Source: Citrifermentans bemidjiense Bem (GTDB lineage: Bacteria; Desulfobacterota; Desulfuromonadia; Geobacterales; Geobacteraceae). From it: DNA of 64,000 nt. Each line of letters opens with the position of its first letter. Positions within the stretch are counted from its first letter, which is position 1. The position numbers and the translations under genes are program-made. Under the pieces are notes generated by a model. That model searched no databases and was not told the DNA's origin. It saw nothing but the letters and a program-made list of their open reading frames with translations. The stretch lies in contig NC_011146.1 in assembly GCF_000020725.1 (NCBI RefSeq), positions 3,657,501 to 3,721,500 on the forward strand. Reading direction: 5' to 3'. Below, piece by piece: positions 8,927 to 19,698 of the stretch.

Positions 8927-10261
8927 TTGCGACTGTTTCGCGTTTTGCCCTACCTGTTGTCCCTATCACTGATGCTGACCCTTTTCTCCCCCCCCCCTTC
9001 CCAGGCCGCACTGGTGAAAACCGGAGCGGAGGTACTCGCCGAGCAGAACTTCCTGCCGCTCAGGGGGAAGAACTTCGCCCTGGTGACCAATCACTCCGCC
9101 ATGGTGGGGGAGGTGCACCTGCTGGACCTTATGAAAAGCAAGGGTTTACAGCCGGCGGTGATCTTTACCCCGGAACACGGCCTGAAAGGGACCGCCGAAG
9201 ACGGGGTGCACCTGGCGGACGACTCCAGCGACGGCATCCCGGTGATAAGCCTCTACGGTGCGGTGAAGCAGCCCCGCCAGGAGGACCTCAAGGGAATCGA
9301 CCTGATCGTCTTCGATATCCAGGATGCGGGGGTGCGCTTCTATACCTACATCTCGACCATGGGGCTTGCCATGCAGGCTGCCGCCCGGGACGGGATTCCC
9401 TTCATGGTGCTGGACCGCGCCAACCCGCTGGGAGGTGATTACGTCGGAGGGTTCCTGAGGGACGGGATACCGGCGAGCTTCACCTCGCTCTACCCGATCC
9501 CGATTGCCCATGGCATGACTGTGGGCGAGCTTGCCGGCATGATTAAAGGGGAGGCGATGCTGCCGGGACTCGCGCAACTCGACCTGAAGGTGGTGCGGAT
9601 GCAGGGGTGGCAGCGCGCCATGCGCTGGCCCGACACCGGCCTTTCGTGGGTGGCGACCAGCCCCAACCTCGCCTCGTTCGAATCCGTGCTCCTTTACCCG
9701 GGAACCGGCCTTTTGGAGGGGACCAGCGCCTCCGAGGGGCGCGGCAGCACTCTCCCCTTCCAACTGGCGGGGTGGCCCGGCATCGACCCCCTGGCGCTCG
9801 CGGCCCGGCTGAACGGCGAACAGTTGCGGGGAATCCGTTTCGAGCCGGTGCAGTTTACGCCGGTGAGGATCCCCGGGGTATCGAGCGTGCCCAAGTACCG
9901 GGACCGAGAGGTGAATGGGGTGAGGATCGATATCACCGACTACAGCAAGGTCTTGCCGGTGGAGACCGGAATCGCGGTCCTGAGCGCGCTGCACGCCTTG
10001 GTACCGGAGCCGGTGCGCCCCTCCTTCTTCAGGGCGGGGTTCGACGACATGGCGGGTTCGGCTGAGTTGCGCAAGGCGGTGGAGCAGGGTGAGAGCGCCG
10101 CCGGCATCTCGGCACGCTGCAACGGCGAGCTCTCCAGGTTTCTGGCACTGCGCGAAGCGTACCTTTTGTACGGCGATGAGCCCGCTTCAACGGCCGGTGC
10201 TGCGGGGAAGGCGACGGATGCATCCGGTTTGGCTCAAAAAGAGGGGCACCCATCGCGGTAA
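8927..10261 (+). CDS. namZ: DUF1343 exo-beta-N-acetylmuramidase NamZ family protein
   Basis: A 444-residue exported protein. The N-terminal 27 residues form a signal peptide ending SQA. The mature part is a full DUF1343 domain with the family signatures LVTNHSA, FTPEHGLKG, DIQDAGVRFYTYI and LDRANPLGG. Characterised DUF1343 members (NamZ of Bacillus and Tannerella) remove terminal MurNAc from peptidoglycan fragments; Glu83 in the PEHG motif is the presumed catalytic residue by family comparison. The start is a TTG at 8927; the next ATG (8972) would cut the signal peptide. The last 35 residues (after LYGDEPAS) are low-complexity and outside the domain, and the stop codon lies inside a strong hairpin. 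murB follows, so the neighbourhood concerns cell-wall amino sugars. Confidence 0.85.
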   Translation: MRLFRVLPYLLSLSLMLTLFSPPPSQAALVKTGAEVLAEQNFLPLRGKNFALVTNHSAMVGEVHLLDLMKSKGLQPAVIFTPEHGLKGTAEDGVHLADDSSDGIPVISLYGAVKQPRQEDLKGIDLIVFDIQDAGVRFYTYISTMGLAMQAAARDGIPFMVLDRANPLGGDYVGGFLRDGIPASFTSLYPIPIAHGMTVGELAGMIKGEAMLPGLAQLDLKVVRMQGWQRAMRWPDTGLSWVATSPNLASFESVLLYPGTGLLEGTSASEGRGSTLPFQLAGWPGIDPLALAARLNGEQLRGIRFEPVQFTPVRIPGVSSVPKYRDREVNGVRIDITDYSKVLPVETGIAVLSALHALVPEPVRPSFFRAGFDDMAGSAELRKAVEQGESAAGISARCNGELSRFLALREAYLLYGDEPASTAGAAGKATDASGLAQKEGHPSR

Positions 10262-10276
10262 AGCGATGCGTGCCCC
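10243..10276 (+). terminator. Strong hairpin spanning the namZ stop codon
   Basis: GGGGCAC-C-CATCGC pairs with GCGATG-C-GTGCCCC around a GGTAAA loop, giving 13 pairs with one central mismatch. The TAA stop (10259-10261) sits in the loop. There is no T tract after it, so it is either an atypical terminator, an mRNA-stabilising end or a dispersed palindrome. Confidence 0.5.
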
Positions 10277-10472
10277 AAGTGCGCCATCTGATAGGTATCG
10301 GCCGCCAGAGCGCACCATATAAGAGGAGCTGCAGGATGGCGGAGCGCTGCCGTTCTGGCAGGGATGGTCCACCTTTTCGCGGCACCTTCTGTCCCGCCGG
10401 TTGTCCCGCTTGTCAACACCTCAGCTCTTATCGCCACCCGCCGGCGCTACTTGAGCTGAAAATGCCCCTTCG

Positions 10473-10501
10473 TTGGCTTGAGCGTAAACTGTTGCTATTA
10501 T
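10473..10501 (+). promoter_or_regulatory. Candidate promoter for murB, possibly leaderless
   Basis: TTGGCT (10473-10478) and TATTAT (10496-10501) are separated by 17 bp. The predicted start point is about 10508, one base before the murB ATG at 10509. No ribosome binding site precedes that ATG. Confidence 0.4.
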
Positions 10502-10508
10502 AGGGCCT

Positions 10509-11463
10509 ATGTATACCGACCAGAGAAAAGACAACCAGCCGTTAGAGCTTTCGCGGGACATCCCCCTCGCCCCCTTCACCTCGTTCAAGATCGGTGGCCC
10601 GGCCAGGTTTTTGACCAAGGCCCGGACGCTGGAACAGCTGAAGCAGGCGCTTTCCTTCGCTAAGGCAGAAGGGATTCCCTTCCTCATCGTCGGGGGTGGA
10701 TCCAACCTGCTGGTGAGCGACCGCGGTTTCGACGGCATCGCGATCAGGCTGCAGATGAAAGGGATCAAGGTCCAAGGGAACCGGGTCGAGGCGCAGGCGG
10801 GAGTCGACCTCATGGCGCTGGTGGAGCATGCGGCACACTGGGGGCTGGCGGGGATCGAGCGGCTGGCTGGCATTCCGGGGCTCTTCGGGGGGGCGGTGCG
10901 CGGCAATGCGGGCGCCTACGGCAGTTGCATCGGCGACGTGATCGAGAGGGTCCACGCGCTGCGGGCGGACACCCTGGAACTGGTCACGCTCGCGCGGGAC
11001 GCCTGCCAGTTCCAGTACCGCAACAGCCGTTTTAAGAAGGACCACGGGCTGGTGGTGGTGGCGGCGAGCCTGCTCCTTGAGCCGGGGGCCCCCCAGGAGA
11101 TCCTGAGCCGGGCGGAGGCGACGGTGAGAAAACGGCAAGCCCGCCAGCTGCAATGCGACCTGAGCGCAGGCTCGTTCTTCATGAATCCGGTGGTGCGCGA
11201 CCCCGAGCTGATCCAAAGGTTCGAGACCGAGCAGGGGACCCACTGCAGGGACGGCAGGATCCCGGCCGGATGGCTCATCGACAGGGCCAGGCTGCGCAGC
11301 CTTTCCGTGGGAGCGGCCATGGTCAGCCCAAGGCACGCCAATTACCTGATCAACACCGGCAACGCCAGCGCCCAGGAGATGGTCAGGCTCGCCGAACTGG
11401 TGAAGGACGAGGTGCGGGCGTCGCTGGGGGTGCAGCTGGAGGAGGAGGTGAGCTGCGTCGGCT

Positions 11464-11492
<29 letters not shown>
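10509..11492 (+). CDS. murB: UDP-N-acetylenolpyruvoylglucosamine reductase MurB
   Basis: A 327-residue cytosolic FAD enzyme that reduces UDP-GlcNAc-enolpyruvate to UDP-MurNAc with NADPH, the second committed step of peptidoglycan synthesis. Visible motifs: SFKIGGPA (substrate site), [14 protein letters not shown] (FAD pyrophosphate binding), a [18 protein letters not shown] stretch of the type II enzymes, and SAGSFFMNP with the Ser that acts as proton donor. The C-terminal Glu of the family is present in QLEEEVSC. Position 10509 is the only good ATG. The gene stands alone outside a mur/dcw cluster, so a second murB elsewhere is possible. Its 3' end overlaps the convergent histidine kinase by 29 bp. 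Confidence 0.93.
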
Positions 11493-13917
<2,425 letters not shown>

Positions 13918-14148
13918 TAGGTAGTTGTCCGTATAAAGGGTTGCCCGCCTTACCACTCGGCGGATCGGGAGGTTTGCCCAAAGCCATCGGGACAAACAGG
14001 GAGACACTTCCCTTCTCGGACTGCTATCGGGGGAACTTGAATGTTAAAGAATGGCGGGGATAGAAGGAGGGTGCGCCAAGGAAGATGCGGCTAGGTTTCT
14101 TCGGCTCCGCCCGCGCCGGATTCCGGTCTCGTCGGGCGAGAATGAAAG

Positions 14149-14173
14149 GTGCCCGGGACCAGGTCCCGGGCAC
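14149..14173. repeat. Perfect 12-bp inverted repeat
   Basis: GTGCCCGGGACC and GGTCCCGGGCAC are separated by a single base. It lies between the kinase start and the convergent-side end of the SYLF gene. It could end transcription of the SYLF gene on the minus strand, but it lacks a T run. Confidence 0.5.
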
Positions 14174-14206
14174 GCTTGAACGAAGGTACAAGTGAGTTTA
14201 AAGCTG

Positions 14207-14902
14207 CTACTTCGTGGTGGAATATTTCGCCAGTGCCTTTTGCAGATTCACCGTCGCCGGCTCCTTTTTTAGCCCTTGGCCGGCAAGAATATCCTTCGCG
14301 GTGAGGTCGCTCTTGTCGTAGTAGGCATGGTTCGCGTCGTCATCTACGAGCAGCGCAGCCCCTTCCAGCGAGACGCCGGCGAACAATCCGCGGCTGCGCG
14401 AGTAGGAGAGTATCCCGGTTTGGAGGGTGACGTCGGTCGCCGCACTTGCCTTGCGCCCCACCGGGCCGGCCGCGACAGCCGCGTCCGCCCCCAGAGTGAA
14501 CTTCCCTTGCAGCAGTTTATCGACGTCCTTGACCTCCTTGAAGACGAGGATGAGATCGGTGGAGGTTGCTCCCACCTGCCAGCCGACACTCCCCCCCGTT
14601 ATGCTCACGAAGACCGGGTCGCTCCAGCTGTTGTCCGCATTGCGCACGGAGAGGACGCCGGTACCGTGCCGGCCGCCCACGATGAAGGCGCCCTTGATGA
14701 CGCCCGGAATGATGGCGATCGCCTTGGCGTCGCGCAGAAGGACCGGCGGAATCCCCTTCTCGGGGATCTTCATGATCTGGGCGAGGACGTCGGCGGACTC
14801 CTGAACCTTCTTGGCCTCGTTCTTCGCGAAGGCGGCGGTGGACCACACCCAGAGAAGCATTACGGTAACCACTGCGATGGAAAGGACTTTACCGGATCTC
14901 AT
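14207..14902 (-). CDS. Exported SYLF-domain (Ysc84 type) lipid-binding protein
   Basis: A 231-residue protein with a signal peptide (residues 1-26, ending AFA). One SYLF/Ysc84 domain follows: 'IPEKGIPPVLLRDAKAIAII' near residue 50, then GGRHGTGVLSVR, SVGWQVGATSTDLILVF and SYSRSRGLFAGVSLEGA. Eukaryotic SYLF domains bind phosphoinositides; bacterial ones are periplasmic and of uncertain role, often found with envelope-stress genes. It is the last of three consecutive small exported protein genes on the minus strand (glycine-zipper lipoprotein and a 152-residue protein upstream), which probably share an envelope function. Confidence 0.88.
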   Translation of the reverse strand: MRSGKVLSIAVVTVMLLWVWSTAAFAKNEAKKVQESADVLAQIMKIPEKGIPPVLLRDAKAIAIIPGVIKGAFIVGGRHGTGVLSVRNADNSWSDPVFVSITGGSVGWQVGATSTDLILVFKEVKDVDKLLQGKFTLGADAAVAAGPVGRKASAATDVTLQTGILSYSRSRGLFAGVSLEGAALLVDDDANHAYYDKSDLTAKDILAGQGLKKEPATVNLQKALAKYSTTK

Positions 14903-14976
14903 GGTCTAACCTCCTTTGATTGGTTTTGCCTGTAGAATAGGTAGCTCCCGCCGTCGGATTTCCGCGGCGATACGAG

Positions 14977-15213
14977 CTATCTCCTGTGGCGCGCATTCCT
15001 GTCCCCGAGGATGTAGCCGGTCAAAGCGCCGGCCGCCCCGCCCAATGCCGCGCCTACCGCCGGCCTCCCCCCGGAGATCCCGCTTAAAACGGCCCCGCCG
15101 CCGGCGCCTATCGCCCCACCGGTCAAGGTCCTTTGCTCCCTCTCCGACATCCCGGCACAACCGGAGCATCCAGCAACAAACAGTGCCAGTATTGCGCATC
15201 TTCTCAGTCCCAT
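14977..15213 (-). CDS. Small glycine-zipper lipoprotein
   Basis: A 78-residue lipoprotein. Its signal sequence ends in the lipobox FVAGC, so Cys16 is the likely lipidated residue. The body is a glycine zipper (GGAIGAGGGAVLSGISGG, then GAALGGAAGALTGYILGD) that would pack as a membrane-inserting hairpin, and the end is basic (RNARHRR). The start is preceded by AAGGAGGAGA. Similar short proteins of the YMGG/OsmB kind are osmotic or stress-induced outer-membrane lipoproteins. Position next to the SYLF gene supports a shared envelope role, which is inference. Confidence 0.75.
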   Translation of the reverse strand: MGLRRCAILALFVAGCSGCAGMSEREQRTLTGGAIGAGGGAVLSGISGGRPAVGAALGGAAGALTGYILGDRNARHRR

Positions 15214-15292
15214 GGATTTCTCCTCCTTGACGACCGTCTCTGTTACCCCTTACCACCTACGCCTCACGCGCACCCCGCGGCTTCCCCCACGG

Positions 15293-15751
15293 CTAGGGCG
15301 CGGTCCCCTCCCCTTCGAAGGGAATGTCCGCGATGCCGCTTTTTAACCGCGGCTTCACGATCTGGGACCACATGACACGCAACACCGGCAGGTCCCGGTC
15401 CCCGGGGTTTTGACGGTAGTAGCTGTCTATACGGTCGATGATGCTGCTCATGGGAACGCCGCGCAGGCCTTCACCCAACTTGGCCACGAAGTCCTGCCTC
15501 TTCAACTCGGGGTGCCGCTGTACCACTGCCTCCTCGACGGTTACCACGTGTCCGACCCCCCAGATGAAGGCGATCTTCGCGTCCGGAGACATGCTCTGCC
15601 AGCTTTCCCCATCCAGTACCGGCATCTCCTTCAGCTCCGTACCGGTCTCCAGGGCGACCGGCAGCTCTGCCGCAAGGGCGTGATCGACCATCCCCACCCC
15701 AGCAGCAACTACCACAAGGCAACAGAATTTCTTGAGTTTGCTGACTTGCAT
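15293..15751 (-). CDS. Exported protein of unknown function, Rap1a/Tai-like
   Basis: A 152-residue protein with a signal peptide (about residues 1-28, ending ALA) and a compact alpha-helical mature domain. The pattern SWQSMSPDAKIAFIWGVGHV followed by IDSYYRQNPGDRDLPVLRVMW resembles the Rap1a/Tai-type domain known from type VI secretion immunity proteins, where tryptophan and 'YY..NP....PV' positions are conserved. No effector or secretion gene is nearby, so an immunity role is not suggested here. A good GGAGG lies before the ATG. The assignment to that fold is tentative. Confidence 0.6.
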   Translation of the reverse strand: MQVSKLKKFCCLVVVAAGVGMVDHALAAELPVALETGTELKEMPVLDGESWQSMSPDAKIAFIWGVGHVVTVEEAVVQRHPELKRQDFVAKLGEGLRGVPMSSIIDRIDSYYRQNPGDRDLPVLRVMWSQIVKPRLKSGIADIPFEGEGTAP

Positions 15752-15998
15752 GCTCCACCTCCAGCACTTGGTTAAATTTGGCTAATTATAAATATTACAG
15801 ATATTTGCTGTCAATGAATTTCAAAGGGCAAGTCTGCTAACTATATCGAGGCGGGGGACGCCGGTACCGGCGATTCTTTTGCGGCTGCGAGACGAATGGC
15901 ATGAGGCGTTGGCAGAAACAATCAGGGAGGGGTCAGTCTGTCATAGGTGCTAAAGCGGAAGTCATAGGAAGGGATAACGCTGACTCTGGACAAAAAAA

Positions 15999-16021
15999 AG
16001 TCCCGGATTATCTCCGGGACT
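15999..16021 (-). terminator. Rho-independent terminator of the cold-shock gene
   Basis: On the minus strand AGTCCCGGA pairs with TCCGGGACT over a GATAA loop and is followed by eight T (15992-15999). It lies 27 bp after the csp stop. The 240 bp further left (15752-15991) show no gene or clear signal. Confidence 0.9.
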
Positions 16022-16047
16022 CATATCAGCGCTGAAACTAGAAGTAC

Positions 16048-16248
16048 TTACTGCCTTGCGACGTTAGCAGCCTGAAGCCCTTTGGGCCCTTTTACCACGT
16101 CGAAGGTGACGCTATCGCCTTCAGCAAGGGACTTGAACCCGTCGCCGGTGATGGCAGAGAAATGGACGAACACGTCGTCGCCATTGTCCTGCTCGATGAA
16201 ACCAAACCCCTTGCTGTCGTTAAACCATTTTACAGTACCATTTGCCAT
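16048..16248 (-). CDS. Cold-shock protein, CspA family
   Basis: A 66-residue single cold-shock domain (five-stranded OB fold) that binds single-stranded RNA and DNA. Both RNA-binding motifs are intact: KGFGFIEQ (RNP1) and VFVHFSAI (RNP2), and the protein starts with the usual [10 protein letters not shown]. It is monocistronic, with its own promoter and terminator. The translation start is preceded by GGAGAAGG. Members act as RNA chaperones during cold shock or in growth; the sequence does not tell which. Confidence 0.95.
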   Translation of the reverse strand: MANGTVKWFNDSKGFGFIEQDNGDDVFVHFSAITGDGFKSLAEGDSVTFDVVKGPKGLQAANVARQ

Positions 16249-16285
16249 TTACTTTTACCTTCTCCATGTCTTTCTACTGAGTTTT

Positions 16286-16340
16286 GTTTCGGTCATCCGA
16301 AACCTTCGACACATTAACAGAGTTCATATCGCCAATGCAA
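16286..16340 (-). promoter_or_regulatory. Promoter and 5' leader hairpin of the cold-shock gene
   Basis: On the minus strand TTGCAT (16335-16340) and TTAATG (16312-16317) are 17 bp apart. The transcript would begin near 16305, directly with a GTTTCGG/CCGAAAC hairpin (16286-16303), and have a leader of about 57 nt. That is shorter than the E. coli cspA thermosensor leader, but a 5'-end hairpin could still affect stability. Confidence 0.55.
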
Positions 16341-16463
16341 GCTATTTATTTTCCGTTATTTTTGCAGCACCGTTTAGCAGAGAGAGTCCCAGTGAGCCCG
16401 GGGCCTCACTGCCGCCATCAAGCCAAATGGCTGTTTTTTCACGCTTAATGAGCGGTCCCCGGG

Positions 16464-17231
16464 TCAAGGGGTCAGTTTGACCACGAAATCGGCCCCGTCT
16501 ATGGTGAGGATCGTGGTGGCCCCCGCATCGACGTTTGTGGTCAGGTTCCTGACAAAGATGCGCCGGTTGTTCAGGAAGGGCACCGTCTGGCTGGAGCTGT
16601 AAAAAGTAGGGATATCGTTGTCGCTCACGGAAAACTGGGCACCAGTGCTGTTTAGGGAGTCCTTGATGGTGATGACGTGCAGACCGGCGGTGCCGTCCCC
16701 CACGGCTACTAGCGTCGCCTGGACGCGGAACGAGGCGGCATCCAGCACCGGGGTACTGAAGACTGGGCTCTCGACGAACCTGTTCGTGCTGACGAAATTG
16801 GCGCTGACGGTCCCTATGGTCAGGGTGGTTTGGGTCGCTGTGCCCAAGTCGGCGGCCGATTTATGGCTCACCGTCACCTTGTCGCCGTTTTTCACCGTGC
16901 CCGCGGTGCTGGTGGCGCTAGCGCCGTTGATGGAGTAAGCACTCTCGCTCCCACTGGAACCGGTGACAAAGATGGGAGCATCCACGGTGAGGCCGGACAC
17001 GGTGATGGGTTCGGAGGTGACAGTGACACTCTTGTCGGTGCCGGTCTTAGCGGGAAAAGTGAACTGGTCCGGGGTGGTGCCGAGCCGCACGTACGGCGGA
17101 AACCAGACGATATCGCCGCAGCCGGACAAAAGCAGGATGGTGGCGAGAAGAAGCGCGGATGTCCGTAGCGGACGAAATCTCCCTCCAGCTAGACGACGCG
17201 CGCCGGCGGCAATGGCGCCTGAAATTGTCAT
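16464..17231 (-). CDS. Orphan lipoprotein of unknown function
   Basis: A 255-residue protein with an N-terminal basic region and a lipobox LLSGC near residue 38, followed by aromatic residues (DIVWFPPYVR). The rest is threonine- and serine-rich with beta-strand character, and several stretches look like repeated bacterial Ig-like or cadherin-like strands (VTVTSEPITVSGLTV, TTLTIGTVSANF, TTILTIDGADF). A GGAGGG precedes the ATG. I recognise no catalytic motif. It is probably a surface or outer-membrane lipoprotein; the neighbouring ehr operon ends 136 bp away and offers no functional link. Confidence 0.7.
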   Translation of the reverse strand: MTISGAIAAGARRLAGGRFRPLRTSALLLATILLLSGCGDIVWFPPYVRLGTTPDQFTFPAKTGTDKSVTVTSEPITVSGLTVDAPIFVTGSSGSESAYSINGASATSTAGTVKNGDKVTVSHKSAADLGTATQTTLTIGTVSANFVSTNRFVESPVFSTPVLDAASFRVQATLVAVGDGTAGLHVITIKDSLNSTGAQFSVSDNDIPTFYSSSQTVPFLNNRRIFVRNLTTNVDAGATTILTIDGADFVVKLTP

Positions 17232-17367
17232 GGCAGCCCTCCATGGTGATGACTTGAGAGGCCGGATACTACCTCAGATGACTCGGTTTCACAAGCTTCT
17301 CGGCAGTTCCGGCTCTCCACTTCCAGTTTCGGGTCCGCAACGCAACGCGGCAAAGGTTTCCAACGAG

Positions 17368-18126
17368 CTAGGGCATCCGGTCCAAAAGCCTCAGGAGCCC
17401 ATCCAGGATGGTGACCGGATGCGGCGGGCAACCGGGAATGTAGAGGTCGACCGGCAGCATCCCCTCTACGCCGTCGTGCGCCTCCGGCGAGCCCCGGAAG
17501 GGGCCGCCGCTGATGGCACAGGCGCCGCAGGCCACAACCAGCTTCGGCGCCGGTATCGCCTCGTAGGTCAGGAGGAGCGCCTCCCGCATATGCTCGGTGA
17601 CAGGTCCGGTGACCCAGAGGCCGTCGGCGTGCCTTGGGGAGGCCACGAACTGGATGCCGAAGCGCCCCAAGTCCCAGCCGATGGTGGAGAGGACGTTGGT
17701 GTCGGCCTCGCAGGCGTTGCACCCGCCGGCTACGACGGAGCGGAACTTGAGCGAGCGGCCGAAAAGCGAGAGCATCTTCTTTTCCAGCGCCTGCGCCAGC
17801 CGGTGCTCGTCCCCGGGCCTCACCACCAGTTCCTCCCGGTGGTTGGCAGCCAGCCTCGCGTCCGGGGTGTGGGTAATGGCGCCTTGGGGGCAGGCCCGGG
17901 AGCATTCGGGGCAGAAAAGGCATTTGCCCAGATCCAGCGATAGGTCGGGCTGGCACTCGAGCGCATCGACCGGGCAGGCATCGGCGCAGGCCCGGCAATC
18001 CTTCGGGCAGAGGTCGGCCTTTATCTCGGGATAGCCGCGGAAACGCTCCGGCAGGGCCAGCGGTTCCCTGGGGTAAGCCATGGTCCGGTGCCCCTGTTTG
18101 CAGCGTGCGATGATGGCCTTGAACAT
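17368..18126 (-). CDS. ehrS: Ehr complex small subunit fused to a 2[4Fe-4S] ferredoxin domain
   Basis: A 252-residue peripheral subunit. The N-terminal part holds two 4Fe-4S motifs, an unusual C40-x3-C44-x2-C47-x3-C51-P and a standard C69-x2-C72-x2-C75-x3-C79-P. The rest is a NuoB/[NiFe]-hydrogenase small subunit domain with the proximal-cluster cysteines: CNAC (136 and 139), GAC and PGCPPHP. The CxxC form, not the tandem CC of NuoB, is that of group 4 hydrogenases. It would pass electrons between EhrL and a soluble donor or acceptor. Last gene of the ehr operon. The symbol follows the Ehr nomenclature used for Geobacter (recalled, not checked). Confidence 0.85.
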   Translation of the reverse strand: MFKAIIARCKQGHRTMAYPREPLALPERFRGYPEIKADLCPKDCRACADACPVDALECQPDLSLDLGKCLFCPECSRACPQGAITHTPDARLAANHREELVVRPGDEHRLAQALEKKMLSLFGRSLKFRSVVAGGCNACEADTNVLSTIGWDLGRFGIQFVASPRHADGLWVTGPVTEHMREALLLTYEAIPAPKLVVACGACAISGGPFRGSPEAHDGVEGMLPVDLYIPGCPPHPVTILDGLLRLLDRMP

Positions 18127-18186
18127 GATGCAACTCCTGTTTGATCTCCGGCGCCGCGCCTTAGCCGCGCGGCGCGGGAGAGGTCG

Positions 18187-19698
18187 CTAAAGGTCGAACC
18201 CGCAGTAAGAGAGGTTGAAGCTCTTGTTGCAGAGAGGAAAGTCGGAAATCTGCCCCCCGCGCAGCGCCATGGCGAGACCGCTCCAGTTGTGGAAGGAGGG
18301 GTCGGTGATCTTGTAGCGCTGGAAATCGCCGCTCCCGTCGGTCAGGGCGACGTGGCAGACCTCGCCGCGCCATCCCTCGACCAGTGCCAACGCCATCCGG
18401 TTTTCACCCAGCTGCGCCGTCGGCGAGACGATGCTTCCCCCCGGAAGCTGCGCCAGTTGCTCCTCTATGAAATGGAGCGACTTCTCGATCTCCAGCCAGC
18501 GCACCAGGGTGCGGGCATAGACGTCCCCCCCCTTGGCCGTCTCCACCGGGAGCTGCGTCACGTTGTAGATGCCGAAGGGATGGTCCCGGCGGATATCGCG
18601 GTTGAGTCCGCTGGCCCGCGCCGCCGGCCCGACCAGGCCTAGATCGAGCGCGTCCTTTTCGCTCACCACCCCGGTCCCTTCCAGCCTCCCCATCACCGAG
18701 GGGCTGTCCCAGAGGAGCTCCACCGCGTTGGTCACCTCGCGGCGCGCCACGTCTATCCTCTTCCTCAGCTTGTCCGCCAGCTCCCTCCCCACGTCGAACT
18801 GGACCCCGCCCGGGGTCACGAGGCCGCGCCCGAAGCGGCTGCCGCAAAGCTCGGCGCTCATGTTCAGGAAGTCGCCGCGGATTCTGCCGCAGAAGGACGC
18901 GGTGGGAAGGTAGCCGACGTCGCCGGCTATGGCCCCGAGGTCGCCGGTGTGGTTCGCCAGCCGCTCCAATTCCAGCGCTATGCCGCGAATCGCCTCGGCC
19001 TTGGCCGGTACCCGCGCGCCGCAAAGGGCCTCGACAACCATGGCGTAGGCGGTGCCGTGGCCGATGGTGGTGTCGCCGGCGACCGTTTCCATGCACTTGA
19101 GGGTGCGCAGACCGGGGCGCCCGAGCACCATGCGCTCGACGGCGCGGTGCTGGTAGCCCAGCGAGATCTCCAGGTGCATCACCTCCTCGCCGAAGCACTG
19201 GAAGCGGAAATGCCCCGGCTCGATGATCCCGGCATGCACCGGCCCTACCGCGACCTCGTGCACCTCGTCTCCCGCTACGCGGTAGAAATCCATGATGCCG
19301 GCTTTTTCGGGAGCCTTCGGGGGCACCGCCGGAAGCGAGGCAAGCTGGGCCTCGAACCGGACCGGCTTTAGCCAGGGATGCCCCTCGAAGCAGATGCCGA
19401 ACTGCTCGGCGATCTCGCGCTCGAACAGGTGCAGTTGGGGGACAGCCTCGACCAGCGAGGGGAAGCTGTTGCCGGTGACGGTGGTGCTCATGATGCCGAG
19501 CGCCGCGTGGCTTTTGAAGGAGAGGATGCAGTAAAGCCGCAGGGAGCCGGCCTCCGCGGCGCCAAAGTAGGAAACCACCCGCCATCCCCCATCGACCGCG
19601 GAGATGAGCGTCTCGCAGAACCGGTCGCCGGAACGTTCCGGTATCTCGCTGCGAGCGACGGCGCTCCCGTTTTGAGTGAAGAGCATCCCCGGCGTCAT
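18187..19698 (-). CDS. ehrL: Ehr complex large subunit (NuoCD/hydrogenase-like, lacking Ni-Fe ligands)
   Basis: A 503-residue fusion of a NuoC-like N-terminal domain (about 1-150) and a NuoD/hydrogenase-large-subunit domain. The family core is clear (GPVHAGIIEPGHFRF, YQHRAVERMVLG). Where [NiFe] enzymes have the CxxC of motif L1, this protein has METVAGDTTIGH. At the C-terminus the DPCxxC pair is replaced by a sequence ending SDFPLCNKSFNLSYCGFDL. All four Ni-Fe ligands are thus missing and no hydrogenase activity is expected. This is the defining trait of Ehr complexes. The gene overlaps ehrD by 4 bp; a GC-rich hairpin (18152-18176) lies between it and ehrS. Confidence 0.88.
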   Translation of the reverse strand: MTPGMLFTQNGSAVARSEIPERSGDRFCETLISAVDGGWRVVSYFGAAEAGSLRLYCILSFKSHAALGIMSTTVTGNSFPSLVEAVPQLHLFEREIAEQFGICFEGHPWLKPVRFEAQLASLPAVPPKAPEKAGIMDFYRVAGDEVHEVAVGPVHAGIIEPGHFRFQCFGEEVMHLEISLGYQHRAVERMVLGRPGLRTLKCMETVAGDTTIGHGTAYAMVVEALCGARVPAKAEAIRGIALELERLANHTGDLGAIAGDVGYLPTASFCGRIRGDFLNMSAELCGSRFGRGLVTPGGVQFDVGRELADKLRKRIDVARREVTNAVELLWDSPSVMGRLEGTGVVSEKDALDLGLVGPAARASGLNRDIRRDHPFGIYNVTQLPVETAKGGDVYARTLVRWLEIEKSLHFIEEQLAQLPGGSIVSPTAQLGENRMALALVEGWRGEVCHVALTDGSGDFQRYKITDPSFHNWSGLAMALRGGQISDFPLCNKSFNLSYCGFDL

